A stretch of DNA of 64,000 bases, from positions 16,571,614-16,635,613 of the forward strand of contig OY992836.1 in NCBI GenBank assembly GCA_963921425.1, in the 5' to 3' direction. Under the pieces are notes generated by a model that saw nothing but the letters and a program-made list of their open reading frames with translations, did not search any database and was not told where the DNA came from. Shown piece after piece: positions 23,381 through 34,500 of the stretch. Made by a program: the position numbers and the translations under genes. Each line of letters begins with the position of its first letter. The first letter of the stretch is position 1. Source of the DNA: Dryas octopetala (taxonomy: Eukaryota; Streptophyta; Magnoliopsida; Rosales; Rosaceae).

Positions 23381-26300
23381 ATGGAGCCTCCTTCTTTCCA
23401 AGAAGCACCGCGCTGTGACGTCTGCAAATGCAGCTTCAACGCTTTCAGGCGACGGGTACCCAAATTCAATGACTCTATCTAACATACACTTTTTTTTTTT
23501 TTTTTAATGAAATTTGATTTATTTATGAGTACCCAGTTGGCCCATCAACACTTTGAGGCCAATGAGATTGTTTAATTTTTTTTTCCAATCGCATCCCAAA
23601 GGTCCTTTTGACGCCATTACTTAATTTTCACTGCCATGGCTCTTCAAGCTTCCTTGGGATCTCAAAATTTTGTATTTTATTCACGGTTTTCCCATTGGGC
23701 AATATCAAAGCTCAATATTTGATTTTGATGATCTAATATGTCATGGTGTGATTACCAATCCAATTCTTCATGTATACAAAAATGGGTCTTTTCCAATTGA
23801 CATTATTGACTGACCATCTTGCTACAAGTTACAAACTTTGAAGCTTGCTTAGGCATTCAACATTTCTTGTTTGTGATGGAGTTGATGTATCTGAAATCAA
23901 AATGCCGGAGAACAAGTTGCTTTAAAAAGCTTGAACCCAAATGCTTATAATTAAAAATACTAGTTTGAAGAAGTTCTTCAGTGCACTTGATATGCTTTAG
24001 CTTATGATTTATGCAGCATCATTGCCGATCTTGTGGGCGGACACTGTGCAACGAACATTCATCAAACCAAATGGTGTGTTTCCTTATAACCTTTTCCTTT
24101 TCTTTGCAGAAATTTTACCAATTGATGAACTTTCATTGAGCAATCTTGCTTTTGTTTGCAAACTCAGGCTTTACCACAGTTTGGCATTTACTCATCCGTT
24201 AGAGTTTGCAGTGATTGTTTTAATGACTCCTCTCGGTAAATTACTCCTCATTGAACTTTTTCGAATATATTATATGTATATATATGTACACACGCATATG
24301 AATGTATATGCATCAGATTTTTTGGGTTTCTTATTTATGCAGTCGAAGTAGACAAAACGTTAATATCTATAAATTAGATGGATAATGTCGGTAGTGTCTT
24401 GAGATGTATTTGTGAATTCTTGTTTTCAATGACGGTATACAAGTGAAACATGAGAACTTGAAATTTGAAACTTTTGTTTTATTCTTTTGATATTTTTTGT
24501 ATACTTTCTACTTAATAGAACTGATTGAGGATGGAAATGACCCACTAAGGCAGCTCAGAGATTCATGAAATATTTTTGCAATGAAAACTTAAGTGACCCC
24601 AGTGAGTTTCCAAATCTGTCAACCAATTCAAATAGACAACTAAAAATAGAAACTCAAGAGCAGTTGCACCAGATGGCAACTCTTGATAGAATGCTATCCA
24701 TTCAGGTTAAATCTCATCGCCTTGGTTCTAAAAGTGAAAGGTTTTTATTTGATTAATCATTTAGGGCTCCTGATCAATTAAGGACCCATTTGGTACGCTG
24801 TACTAGGCTGTACGATGCTCTTTTGTGAATGTTTATATAAAAATGGAGATCCATGGCATGTCATCCACTACACAGTGTAATTATTCACAGTGCTTCTTAC
24901 TCTTGCATTATGCACTATGGATAAAAAGGGGATATGTTTAGGGAAGACGAATGAGCACTCTACAAGATGCCACCAGATTCATATGTTCCTTTTTTATGTT
25001 GTTCTCTTTCTTGTTTATGCCTGCATCTGCTACCCCATGCCATCCTGGTGCTATAGATGGGACTTCTTTACCTCTGCCTTTTCTTCTTCTCTCGATTGTT
25101 CTATTTTTTTATTTTCTCAGAAACAGAAACTTTCTTTTGGGTAATCGTGGTTTTTGTTTTTCTACAGATCTACCAAAGGTGATGCACAGGCCTCTTTAAA
25201 TGGAATTGATGCTGTAACAGCTACAGTTTCTAGATTGGACATTGGTGAAGATATATATTCAAAGACTGAACCGACTGTAGAGCATCAGCCTGTGTCAGGT
25301 ATTTCAGACTGTAAGTGTGGAATGCCTTTATGCATATGTGAAGCTCCAGCCTCATCTGTGGATGCAGTTCCCCTACAGGTATAAATTCTCCAATTTCTTT
25401 GGATGTTTCTACTGCATCTTGCATGTGTCTCATAGATCATATATCTGTTTGTGGCAGAGCAAAACTTCATCCACCTCTGTCCCTCGGTCAAATCCAAAAC
25501 CGAAGAAAACAGAAACTGCTTTAAAAACCAAAGCGTCCACTTCAAACAGCAAGCATAGGTAGGTTGCCTCTAGGTTTTCCAACTGCTTTAACTGTTGGTC
25601 CTGACACAATGGATAATAGTAGCATCCATGTTTATTATGTGATTTCTTTGTGATTATTTTACGATATAGATAATAGCGTAGTAGTTTTATGAACAATAAT
25701 GTGATTTCTTTAGTTCATTGATAAAAAATAATGTTTTTCATTTTTCGTGATTGTAAACTGGTGATTTGCTATCTGTGCCAAACTGCATTCTTTTGTAGTC
25801 TGTAATTATTTCTGCAAAATTTGCAGTTCTGTCTTCAATCTTGGTCAAGCGAACAATGGAACTTATGATAAGAACCAGATAGATTATGAAGTCAATGGGG
25901 AGGTATAAATTATGAATTTTCTATTCAGTTCAATCATGCAGAAGAAATATAGTTGCTGTAAATAATGCTTCCTTGTTGTGTGTTGTTCTTAGGGTCTGAG
26001 AGAAGCTATAAAGAATAGTGATATTGCTGCTGTCAAGAAGCTTTTGAGTGAGGTATTAACATTTAGTGTAAAAATATATATTTGAAAAGTGGATCTAATA
26101 ACATTATCATTTTGGCAGGGTGTTGATGCCAATTACCGCGACAAACAAGGACTTTCTTTGCTACATTTGGTACTGATCTCTCTCTCTCTCTCGCTGCATA
26201 TATAAATATATATGTATATATCTATCTATCTCTATGTGTGTGAGTGTGTGTATTTTAATATGGTCTGTGGGCGTGCATGCATGTGTGGGGAGCAAGGGGG

Positions 26301-27148
26301 GGTTGGGTGTCTGTGCATGTATCAATAGTTCTAGTGCTTAAATTTCTTCTTGTGATACTAATATCAGGCAGCAGTCTTTAATCAAACTGAGATTGTTTTT
26401 ACCCTCATGGACTGTGGAGCAAGCCTGGACTACAAGAATGCACAGGGTAATTCCTTGGCCCTCTTAGAATGTAAATTTTAATTGGAATTTTGTCTGCTAA
26501 TGGTAATGTTAAAGATAGCCAAGGCATGATAGGGATTTCCATTTGAAATAGATTTTGTATGGCCACAGTAATGAAGATGGTAATTAAGATCCCAGACACT
26601 TTTTTTTTTTTGTTGGTGTAATGGTGCCACCCATGCTTTAAATGTTTCTGAATGTTTGAATTGTGCTTCAGTTGATCTGAATGAAACAATTGATTGGGCA
26701 CTGTAGTTCTGGATTTATCGGGTTGTTTCTTTTGGTGAATCTGTCCCATCATATGTCCAAAAGTCAGTAGGAAGGGAGAGGTGGTGACTGGTGTTAATGA
26801 AAGTAACTTTACTTGCTGACTGCGTGACACCGTTGTGAGTTGCACATTCCTCTCGCAAGGTGCAGCTCCTACCAGCATGAAGTGTACCCCCATGCAAGAG
26901 GGGTGCCTGCACCTGTTTAGATCAAAGTAGTAAAATATAAATGTCGTGGGGTTGAGTCATAGTTGAACTTTTTCTCACATTTAGATTAGCCAAGAACACT
27001 GTTAGTAGAAAGTAGGCAGCCGTTGGTCACTTGGTCAATCCTGCTGACTCATTGCTTCTTGTATGTAGGGGAAACACCATTGGATTGTGCTCCTGCCACC
27101 TTGCAATACAAGATGCGACAGAAGATGGAAGAAGATAGAAGAGCGTGA
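23381..27148 (+). CDS. FYVE zinc finger and ankyrin repeat protein
   Basis: Predicted PI3P-binding protein of endosomal membranes. Ten exons (23381-23455, 24017-24073, 24168-24235, 25168-25378, 25458-25558, 25827-25902, 25993-26052, 26119-26169, 26368-26446, 27069-27148) join in phase to 285 residues. The FYVE domain starts at once: CDVCKCSFNAF, the PI3P-binding RRHHCRSCG (split by intron 1), CNEHSSNQ, then RVCSDCF. A middle linker has its own Cys cluster CKCGMPLCICEAP and a Ser/Lys-rich stretch. The C-terminal third has ankyrin repeats: GLREAIKNSDIAAVKKLL, then YRDKQGLSLLHLAAVFNQ and YKNAQGETPLDCAP, ending EEDRRA. An ATG 10 bp upstream is followed at once by a stop and cannot be the start. 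Plant annotations often name this type a VPS27-like protein; the best Arabidopsis match from memory is AT3G43230. Confidence 0.9.
26175..26320. repeat. Mixed microsatellites in FYVE gene intron 8
   Basis: (TC)n, (TA)n, TATC and (TG)n short repeats follow one another in the intron. Confidence 0.8.
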
Positions 27149-28594
27149 GAACTACGCGCTGCTAGCTCCAGGGCATCTGAGAGATATATATACTTTTGCT
27201 ACGAGTGCAAGTCATTTGTTTTCACTCAAGAAATTTTTTTGTGACAAACTTGTTGATGGGTTTCTGTTAAATATGATGATAAGCATGACAAAGGAAGCAG
27301 GCTACAAGACATGGGAGTGTCAATAAGAGTTCCCTTCCAAGGCAGTGGAAATCAAACACAAACCAAAATCTAACACTATCTGTACTGAAAGAAAAACCAT
27401 CTTCTATTCTTCTGTTTGCAATGGCCAGCTTTGTATTGTATGTAAGATGTGATAGGTAAAAGAAAGGGGATCACCATATCACCCTATCACCCTATCCTGC
27501 ACCTTTATGCGAAAATGCAATAAATTTTTTGCTGTTATGGTCTTTGGTGTTTGCCGAAAGGCAATAGAGCATCATCACCTTTAGTCAACTTTTGTTCGAG
27601 TGTTGTTGTGGTGTGCGTGCTGCTGTGAGCATTAAAGTAACGGTCAGCTGTTGTGGGGTGCATTCTTATCACAAATCACAGTAAAGTAGTGGGAAATTGG
27701 GAATTTTTGTGGGATATGAGTAGGATGGGTAATCAAAACATGCAATGAGTCATGCTCACATATCATCATCAAAGCTATTTATAAAACTAAAACAAATAGA
27801 AAAAAGTGGATTCTAGTGTTAAGATCGGATCCCACCTGCTTTAACTTTAATGATATCGTATTATGAATTTATATTCTAATTCTGTATACCTAATCTTTTT
27901 ACTAAGAAAATATAAAAAAGAATATTTAAATGATAGAGCCACCGGCCTGATTGACTCACTCACATGCACAAAAAGACTAATACTAAAATTATCATATTTT
28001 CAACTGCATTAACTGATTAGATGATTTCATAATTGATGTATTAATTATATTAATTATATTAATTGTTATATTATGTTCAAGAAATTCGATCCTTCTTCTT
28101 CTTAAAAAAAAAAGAAATGTGATCCTTCTGATAATCTGATGTTACAAAAATAGTGAGAACTAGTAATTCTAGTAGTTACAAAAGTACCGAAATTCGAGTT
28201 TGAATCACATTTTAATATTGCGATATAGTTAGTGGTCTAGATTAACAAAATACAAAATCACCCCTCCTATATAAAAACAGAAATTTATTATATATATAAT
28301 TGAATAAAAAAGAAGACTGCACAAATGCTGCCATAATAAGTAAATGACATGATGATGAGTCAGTGCCAACTTTTATTCGTATATGGTATATGTATATGAG
28401 AGAAAAAAGAAGAAAAGCTAAAAAGCAACGGGTCCCACTCGCATCATCTTTATTCTTTACAATTCACACCACACAGAGTTCTATAAAAGAAGTCTCCGGC
28501 TACTGTGAATTTCCCCTTTTCTCTCTTCTTCTTCTTCTTCTTCTTCCTTCTTTTGATCTCTGGCTCTCTGCTAATTATTTCATAATTTGCTTGT
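27149..28594. other. 3' flank of FYVE gene and promoter of RING-H2 gene
   Basis: The FYVE 3' UTR probably runs to about 27540 (AATAAATTT near 27519). A short CACCCTATCAC repeat is at 27476-27500. The rest to 28360 is AT-rich with no recognisable feature. The last 120 bp form the core promoter of the RING gene. Confidence 0.6.
28482..28488 (+). promoter_or_regulatory. TATA box of RING-H2 gene
   Basis: TATAAAA, 107 bp before the ATG, followed by a CT-rich leader with a (CTT)n tract at about 28522-28548, a common plant core promoter and 5' UTR layout. Confidence 0.65.
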
Positions 28595-29251
28595 ATGGTC
28601 TGTTCACTGCTTTCATATGCTCCAATGAGTTTGTTTGTTGTGGACGACTCATCATCCTCGGGTTTGATACTAAGCCATCTACTGTACAAAGCAGCTTTTG
28701 TAATCGCCCTCATCAGATGGGCCTTGTATTGGGCTCTCAGACTCAGACAAAGCCTCTCTAATGATTCCTCTGTTCACCATGATGATTACTACGAACACGC
28801 ACCTTCTCCTGTGCCCTCTTCTTCTTGCTCTTGCTCTTCTTCTTCTTCTTCTTCTTCATCTCAATTGATCAGAGACTGTCTCGTGCGGAGGACCTTCGAG
28901 GAAATCGTCACCAAGAGATCGTCAATGGGTAAGAGCGGCTCAGATGGGGACACGTGTGCTGTGTGCTTGAGCCAATTGGAGATGGGGGATGAGGTCAGGG
29001 AGCTGAGGAACTGCTGCCACGTGTTCCACACCGAATGCATCGACAGGTGGCTGGACTACCATGACCATCATCATCAACATCATGATGATGATGATGATGA
29101 TGATAATCACAGGACGTGCCCACTTTGCAGGACCCCTCTGCTGACGTCATCCCAGATCCAAAGCTTGAGCTGGGAACACAGCAGAGCCCAGCAGCCCAGC
29201 TGGGCCGTGGAGAGACTGCTCTACCTTTTTGGGGAGGATCTGTTATTATAA
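28595..29251 (+). CDS. RING-H2 E3 ubiquitin ligase, intronless, membrane-anchored
   Basis: 218 residues in one exon. The N-terminal hydrophobic segment (LILSHLLYKAAFVIALIRWA, residues about 24-45) looks like a membrane anchor. A Ser/Cys-rich run follows, from TCT repeats. The RING-H2 has C-x2-C (CAVC), CCHVFHTEC giving C-x-H-x2-H-x2-C, then CPLC. Between the sixth and seventh zinc ligands lies HDHHHQHHDDDDDDDNH, longer than the short spacer usual in RING-H2 proteins and encoded by CAT/GAT repeats. The order of ligands is intact, so activity is plausible. It resembles the RHA/BRH1 type; the likely Arabidopsis counterparts sit near the JAZ11/JAZ12 genes. The first ATG is chosen as it keeps the N-terminal hydrophobic region; a second Met ten codons later is possible. 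Confidence 0.88.
   Translation: MVCSLLSYAPMSLFVVDDSSSSGLILSHLLYKAAFVIALIRWALYWALRLRQSLSNDSSVHHDDYYEHAPSPVPSSSCSCSSSSSSSSSQLIRDCLVRRTFEEIVTKRSSMGKSGSDGDTCAVCLSQLEMGDEVRELRNCCHVFHTECIDRWLDYHDHHHQHHDDDDDDDNHRTCPLCRTPLLTSSQIQSLSWEHSRAQQPSWAVERLLYLFGEDLLL
29066..29105 (+). repeat. CAT/GAT trinucleotide repeat inside RING finger coding sequence
   Basis: CATCATCATCAACATCATGATGATGAT... gives the His/Asp-rich insert of the RING-H2 protein. Confidence 0.85.
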
Positions 29252-29810
29252 TTAATTAATTACACAACTAGTTTCATTGCTATAATTAGTGACGATCGAT
29301 ATCAGTGTATAAATTAATTAATTTTGTGGTGATTCTTGATTAGTCCAGAAACAATAAATAGACATATTGTGAGTTAATTATGTGTATTATAGTTTATTAT
29401 AACAAATGCCCTTCCAAAGATATCATTGCTATTATTTATCACAACCCTATTGAAAAAGCTAACCATCTCTACCAAAAAAGACATTTCATAAGTCACACAC
29501 TCACACACAAGTGTCATAATTGGTAATTACCAAATTACCAGGGATTTGAACTTTATCCCCATGGGTTACTCAAGGAAATCAATTTTATCTACCAACTTTG
29601 TCACCTAATTTACAAGGGACACAAGGGTTCTTCCTTTTCCCTATGAATCACTACCTCTGATTTGCCTTTAGAAAATCATATGATGAACTAGACATACATG
29701 TTAAAAAAAAAAGCTCCGCACCAAACATATTTAAATAAGTGGGACAAAGACAAGCCCAAATTAACTAGGTTATAAAAGAACATCATATTTAAATAACTTG
29801 GACAAAATAA
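29252..29810. other. Intergenic, 3' of RING-H2 gene
   Basis: AT-rich. The phrase ATTTAAATAA-TGGGACAAA / ATTTAAATAACTTGGACAAA occurs twice at about 29728 and 29788. Nothing else recognised. Confidence 0.5.
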
Positions 29811-30361
29811 CTACTTAATTAGGTTACAAATGGATTCCATTTCTGCTCGATTCTTGACTGCATGGTCCTCGATTATGACATTCACTTGTGAATTCACCTG
29901 TTCCAAAATTAAAAAGCAAAACTGACAAGGTCCTCAAGTAAAACAATAGGAAATTATAAATCACAACCTGACATGCAAGTAGACTACAAGTGCACTCTCT
30001 ACCTACAGCAAACAAGAAAAAGCAATCTTGCCAAGATGAATTTCAGTTCAGACAAGGGTTAATCCTACCTAAACCTGAAAAATGGGAGGGCCAGATCTAG
30101 TACAAGTTTGAATCCAAGGTGATTATAATCAAGTTGGTTGTCCATTTCAAAATGCATGACCCAACTCAGCCTGCCAATTAAGCAACATTAGATATGTAAA
30201 GGTGGTAAATCTGAACATAATAACCTGAACATACTCCATCCCCAAGAGGCCCGACCACCTTTACTAGCCACTTTTCGTAGTAAATCCCCATCGGCTTCGG
30301 CTTTGGTGGAGTATCTGGGCAATTTGGTTGACAAATCATCATCATCATCATCACTACTCAT
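29811..30361 (-). CDS. Possible four-exon small protein of unknown function
   Basis: I do not recognise this protein. Four segments on the minus strand (30225-30361, 30075-30170, 29968-29998, 29811-29897) have GT donors and AG acceptors, and their phases agree, giving 116 residues from MSSDDDDDDDLSTKL to NLIK and a TAG stop. The start is acidic (seven Asp). A basic part RKVASKGGRASWGWSM follows, then WVMHFEMDNQLDYNHLGFKL, a hydrophobic LVLDLALPFF, and a polar end with VNSQVNVIIEDHAVKNRAEM. The first intron would be only 54 nt, short for plants, and the third exon is 31 nt, so the model could be wrong or the gene a decayed copy. Joined open frames over four pieces are hard to get by chance. 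Confidence 0.4.
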
Positions 30362-31575
30362 CTGGGCTCAGTTTTAGAATTGTTATAAAATAAAGGGAAA
30401 ATAACAATATAAGAGAAATTGGAGAGTTAAGTATGTTATTTCATTGGGTTGAACCCCTATTTATACACTTTACATGACCAGTATAATACGAATGCCCTAC
30501 AATCATTCAAGGAATTGGGGCCAATTACATGATCTTTTGTCACTTCTTAACCTCCCAGGTTTCATGTAATATTATCTTCAGTATAGGAAAAACAGAGGAA
30601 AATGATCTTTTTTTTTTTTTTTTGGTAATTTGGGTTGTTATTAATATCAAGTTTCATTAATTGATCGATAGTGAGTTTCACAATTTAATAAGTGTAAATA
30701 ATAAACTTGATGTAGAATTATCAGTAAAAAGAAAAAAAAATTGTTCCGTAGTCCTGTAGTCCATAGCAAGAAAATAAATAAGGTCATTTGGCATAAAACC
30801 CAGATAATTTTAACTATTCCTGAAGAACAATTTATCGAATTCCAAGGGGTTAAAATGAAAGTTTATTTACATATTTAACCTCTTAAATTATAATTTTGTC
30901 TTATTTTACTTATTGAAAGTTTAATAATTCAACTTACTTTTTAAAAGTTTATTTTTCGTTAAACATTATGTGAAACTGAAGTTCGTTAATATCACCGTTT
31001 GAATTGATTGTGAATTTATCTCGTTATGTCGATACCACATCATCAAATTAAATAAAAGAATTGATGAACTTGAAGGTTTCGAACTATGTTGAATATGAGA
31101 TAAATTTTTAAAAGATGAAATATAATTTTAAATTTTCAAGGAATAAAGTGAAACAAATTTATAATTTCAGGGCTAAATATGCAAATAAGCCTAAAATCAA
31201 AATACGACCCGAAATCTGAACCAGCTCCATTTTTCTCTAGTAGACACAGACCAGTAAACCATACTAGGACTCTTCACGACACATGCATTAGATGAGAATG
31301 AGATCTACTAGTACTTGATCGACTAGCCAGCTTGGCTTTTCCAGATCTTCAATTTTCTCCTCCAAACTCATTGCAATTGGTTTCTCGTTTCACTTTTCAT
31401 CGTCTTCAGCTATCAATCTGAACAAGTTCAGGTATCGCACAATTCTCTCTCTGTCTCTCTTCGATTCTGTGATTTGTGTAATGAACACTCATTGCTCAGT
31501 TATCATTTTACAATTCGTATGTAAATGGATCTTGATTGGATCCGAATTGCAGGCGGATTCGGGTCGTAGTTGAAG
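30362..31575. other. Intergenic before BIG5, includes its 5' UTR
   Basis: AT-rich to about 31200, no gene seen. A donor-like GGTATCGC at about 31430 and the acceptor TTGCAG at 31549-31554, just before the ATG, suggest an intron in the BIG5 5' UTR. No TATA box found. Confidence 0.5.
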
Positions 31576-34500
31576 ATGGCGGGTGGTGCAGCTGGAGGTT
31601 TCGTGACCCGAGCATACGAGTCGATGCTCAAAGAATGCTCTGCCAAAAAGTATCCTGACCTTCAGAAGGCTATTCAGGCTTATTTAGGTTTCATTCTCGT
31701 TCCCCTCCATATACAATTATATATATATATAGATATGTGTATATATGTTCACATGCATATGTATGTATGGGACTTTGAACGATCTGAGACTTAATGGGTT
31801 TGAAACTTGTCGATTTTGTTCCAAGTTTGAAGTATGATTTTGGTGAAAAATCAAAATCAAATTCTGTTCATGATTGCTTCTGTTGAATGAGGCATGCGTT
31901 ATTGGCAGGTCTGCCAACCTATGATGCACGATATGTGAGGCTAGTCTGAGCTTAAGAATGAGTTGTTGTTTTTTTGTGGTTAATTTTGTATATATTAGTT
32001 TGAATTTGATGTTTGTTGGAAAACCAAAGCTATTAATTAGTATGTGTTTACAAATGATCTTCCCATTCGGCCTTGTTAGTTTTTGAATTCCGGTTGTCCT
32101 TTCTCTTTCTTTCCATTTTGTTCTATAAATTTTCTGTTTCTTCTTGGGAAGCAGCAAAAAGGCAGTCACTCTTTGAAAATAAGCGAGATTGGCTCTTTTT
32201 TGAATTGTTTGTTTGGAAAGGAACAATCGGCTTCTTTATTTTTATGGTAATGATGGGGAAGTGGATTTTCTTAGGGTAGGTTTAGGTTCTTACTTAGCTT
32301 CTCTTCGGCTGCCTTTGACAAAGCTTCTTAAAGATATTGTTTAGTGTAATGTATCTTGATTGGGGATTTTTGACTTGAATGTGATCTGTGTTTTTTTTTT
32401 TCTTTTTGTTTGAAGATGTTTCTGGACTTCTCGTCCATTTACTTGTACTTTTTTTTTTCAATTTTGGTAATGAAGTTTGTATATCGATCTCTCTTTCTCT
32501 GTTTCTCTCTTTCCCCTCCCCCCCCCCCCCCTCTCCCTCTTCTGTTTCTCTCACACACGTTTGTTTCTCTGTTTTTTAGACAGTACAAAAGAGGTTGATC
32601 AGACTCAACATGCCGTGCCAAGTGAGAAGAATCAAGCTACATCTTCAGATGGAGATGGAAGGTCTATATTTGTAGCTTGACTAATAGTCCTATTTCTCCC
32701 CCTCTCCCCCTTTAATATGCAGTTTTGCTTATTTGGCAATCATGTCCTGGATGGATTCAATCTTGACGACATATTATGGATATTTTTGTAAAACCATTTG
32801 AGATGACGATGATTGCTAGCCATTTGACTATATTATGTTATCTTTGATGCCTGTGAAACTCTTTATGTAAGATGGTTCATGTGCATCATAGAGTTTGCAA
32901 TCTTTTCCCCAGTTTTGCACATTCATTTATAGCTACAATAGTTAATCTTAATCCACATGCTTTTAGATCAAGACAATAAACTCGGGTTTCTTATTATCAG
33001 ATTTAACAGCTTTGCATTTTCATTAGTTTATCTAACAAATGATAACTTCGACCAAAAAAAAAAAAAAATGGTACCAAACAAATATTAATACATGAGAACA
33101 TGATCAGACAATCAGACACGTAGTTCCTCTTGTTTTGACTTTTGGCCCACTTCCATTTTGTAGTTCTCTTGAAACAGAAGGTGGAACTGCAAAAACTGGT
33201 ACAGAACCAGGTCAGTCAGAGACAACTTCCGAGGAGGCAGATTCTGTTGGCGAGCCGGTGAACATAAGTAGAACTATTTCAACTGTCCTAGGAAGTGCTG
33301 GGCACACCTTAGAAGGAGCTCAGGCGGAGCTTGTTCTGAATCCGCTACGACTTGCATTTGAGACAAAAAACTTGAAAGTCCTAGAACCTGCTCTGGATTG
33401 TCTTCATGTATGCATTTGCATTATTTGTTAATTTGTATATATAATATTATGTGCATTCAAGAAAGTGATATTTTGTGAGTTCCTTACACAAGGCATGAGG
33501 AAATCTTTGTTTCATCCTAGTATCTGCATTCTTAAACAATTGGTCATTGCTCCATTTTATCATTAAATAAAATTTGGTGTTGGGATCTATAATTGCTAAC
33601 TTGTATTTCATATTTTATAAGCACAGAAACTCATCGCATATGATCATTTAGAGGGAGATCCTGGCTTAGATGATTGTAAAAGTGCACCGCTGTATACAGA
33701 CATTCTGAATATGGCTTGCAGTTGTGTTGACAACTCATCACCTGATAGGTATGTGTCATGCATATTGGTGGTTTTCTCCCAAAATATGTGGCTTGTTATT
33801 CTTATTTTAAGGAACGATGTGCAGTACTGTCCTGCAAGTGCTGAAGGTTCTTCTTACTGCTGTGGCATCCACGAAGTTCAGAGGTACGTTATTGAGGAAG
33901 TACGGGTATCAAGTTTTGTTTTCCTAGTCTGTTATATGTCTTGTTGGGCCGTGTATCCATGTAAATGTATTCATATATATTGTAGCACTGGGTCTCTTTG
34001 TTGTTGCAATATTCTTGATCATTATCATGTAGATATGATTGCTTGTTTTGCACAGTCATACATATGCAGTAACCATGTATCTTAGTCAATTTGTGCATTT
34101 GTATGTTTGGTGCTTGTTTTTTGTGTTTTTTCCTTTTCTACAATTTTCTGTGTGGAAATTATATTCTTACTTATTTTAGTTATGTTTCAGTTCATGGGGA
34201 ACCTTTGTTGGGAGTTATCAGAGTGTGCTACAATATTGCTCTGCACAGGTACTTTTACATTTGTCTAAAGGTACCCAATATCAATTTGAAGTAGTGCTAA
34301 TGAATTGTAGTTTGAACTTGTAGCAAGAGTCCCATAAACCAAGCAACATCAAAGGCAATGCTTACACAGATGATCAGCATCATATTCAGGAGAATGGAAA
34401 CTGATCTGGTGTGAATTTAATCCTTCAGTTCCAATGTCTTTATCTGTAGTCTGGTACGGGAGAGGCAGACAATTTAGTTGTTTTATACTGTCTTCTAGAA

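Noticed and set aside
24778-24900. MITE-like start (GGACCCATTTGGTACGCTGTA)
   Set aside because: It recalls hAT-like element ends, but no inverted partner or target duplication is found in the FYVE intron; left as a possible remnant.
26405-26893. Minus-strand open frame of about 160 codons
   Set aside because: It covers an exon and intron of the FYVE-ankyrin gene on the opposite strand; no motif.
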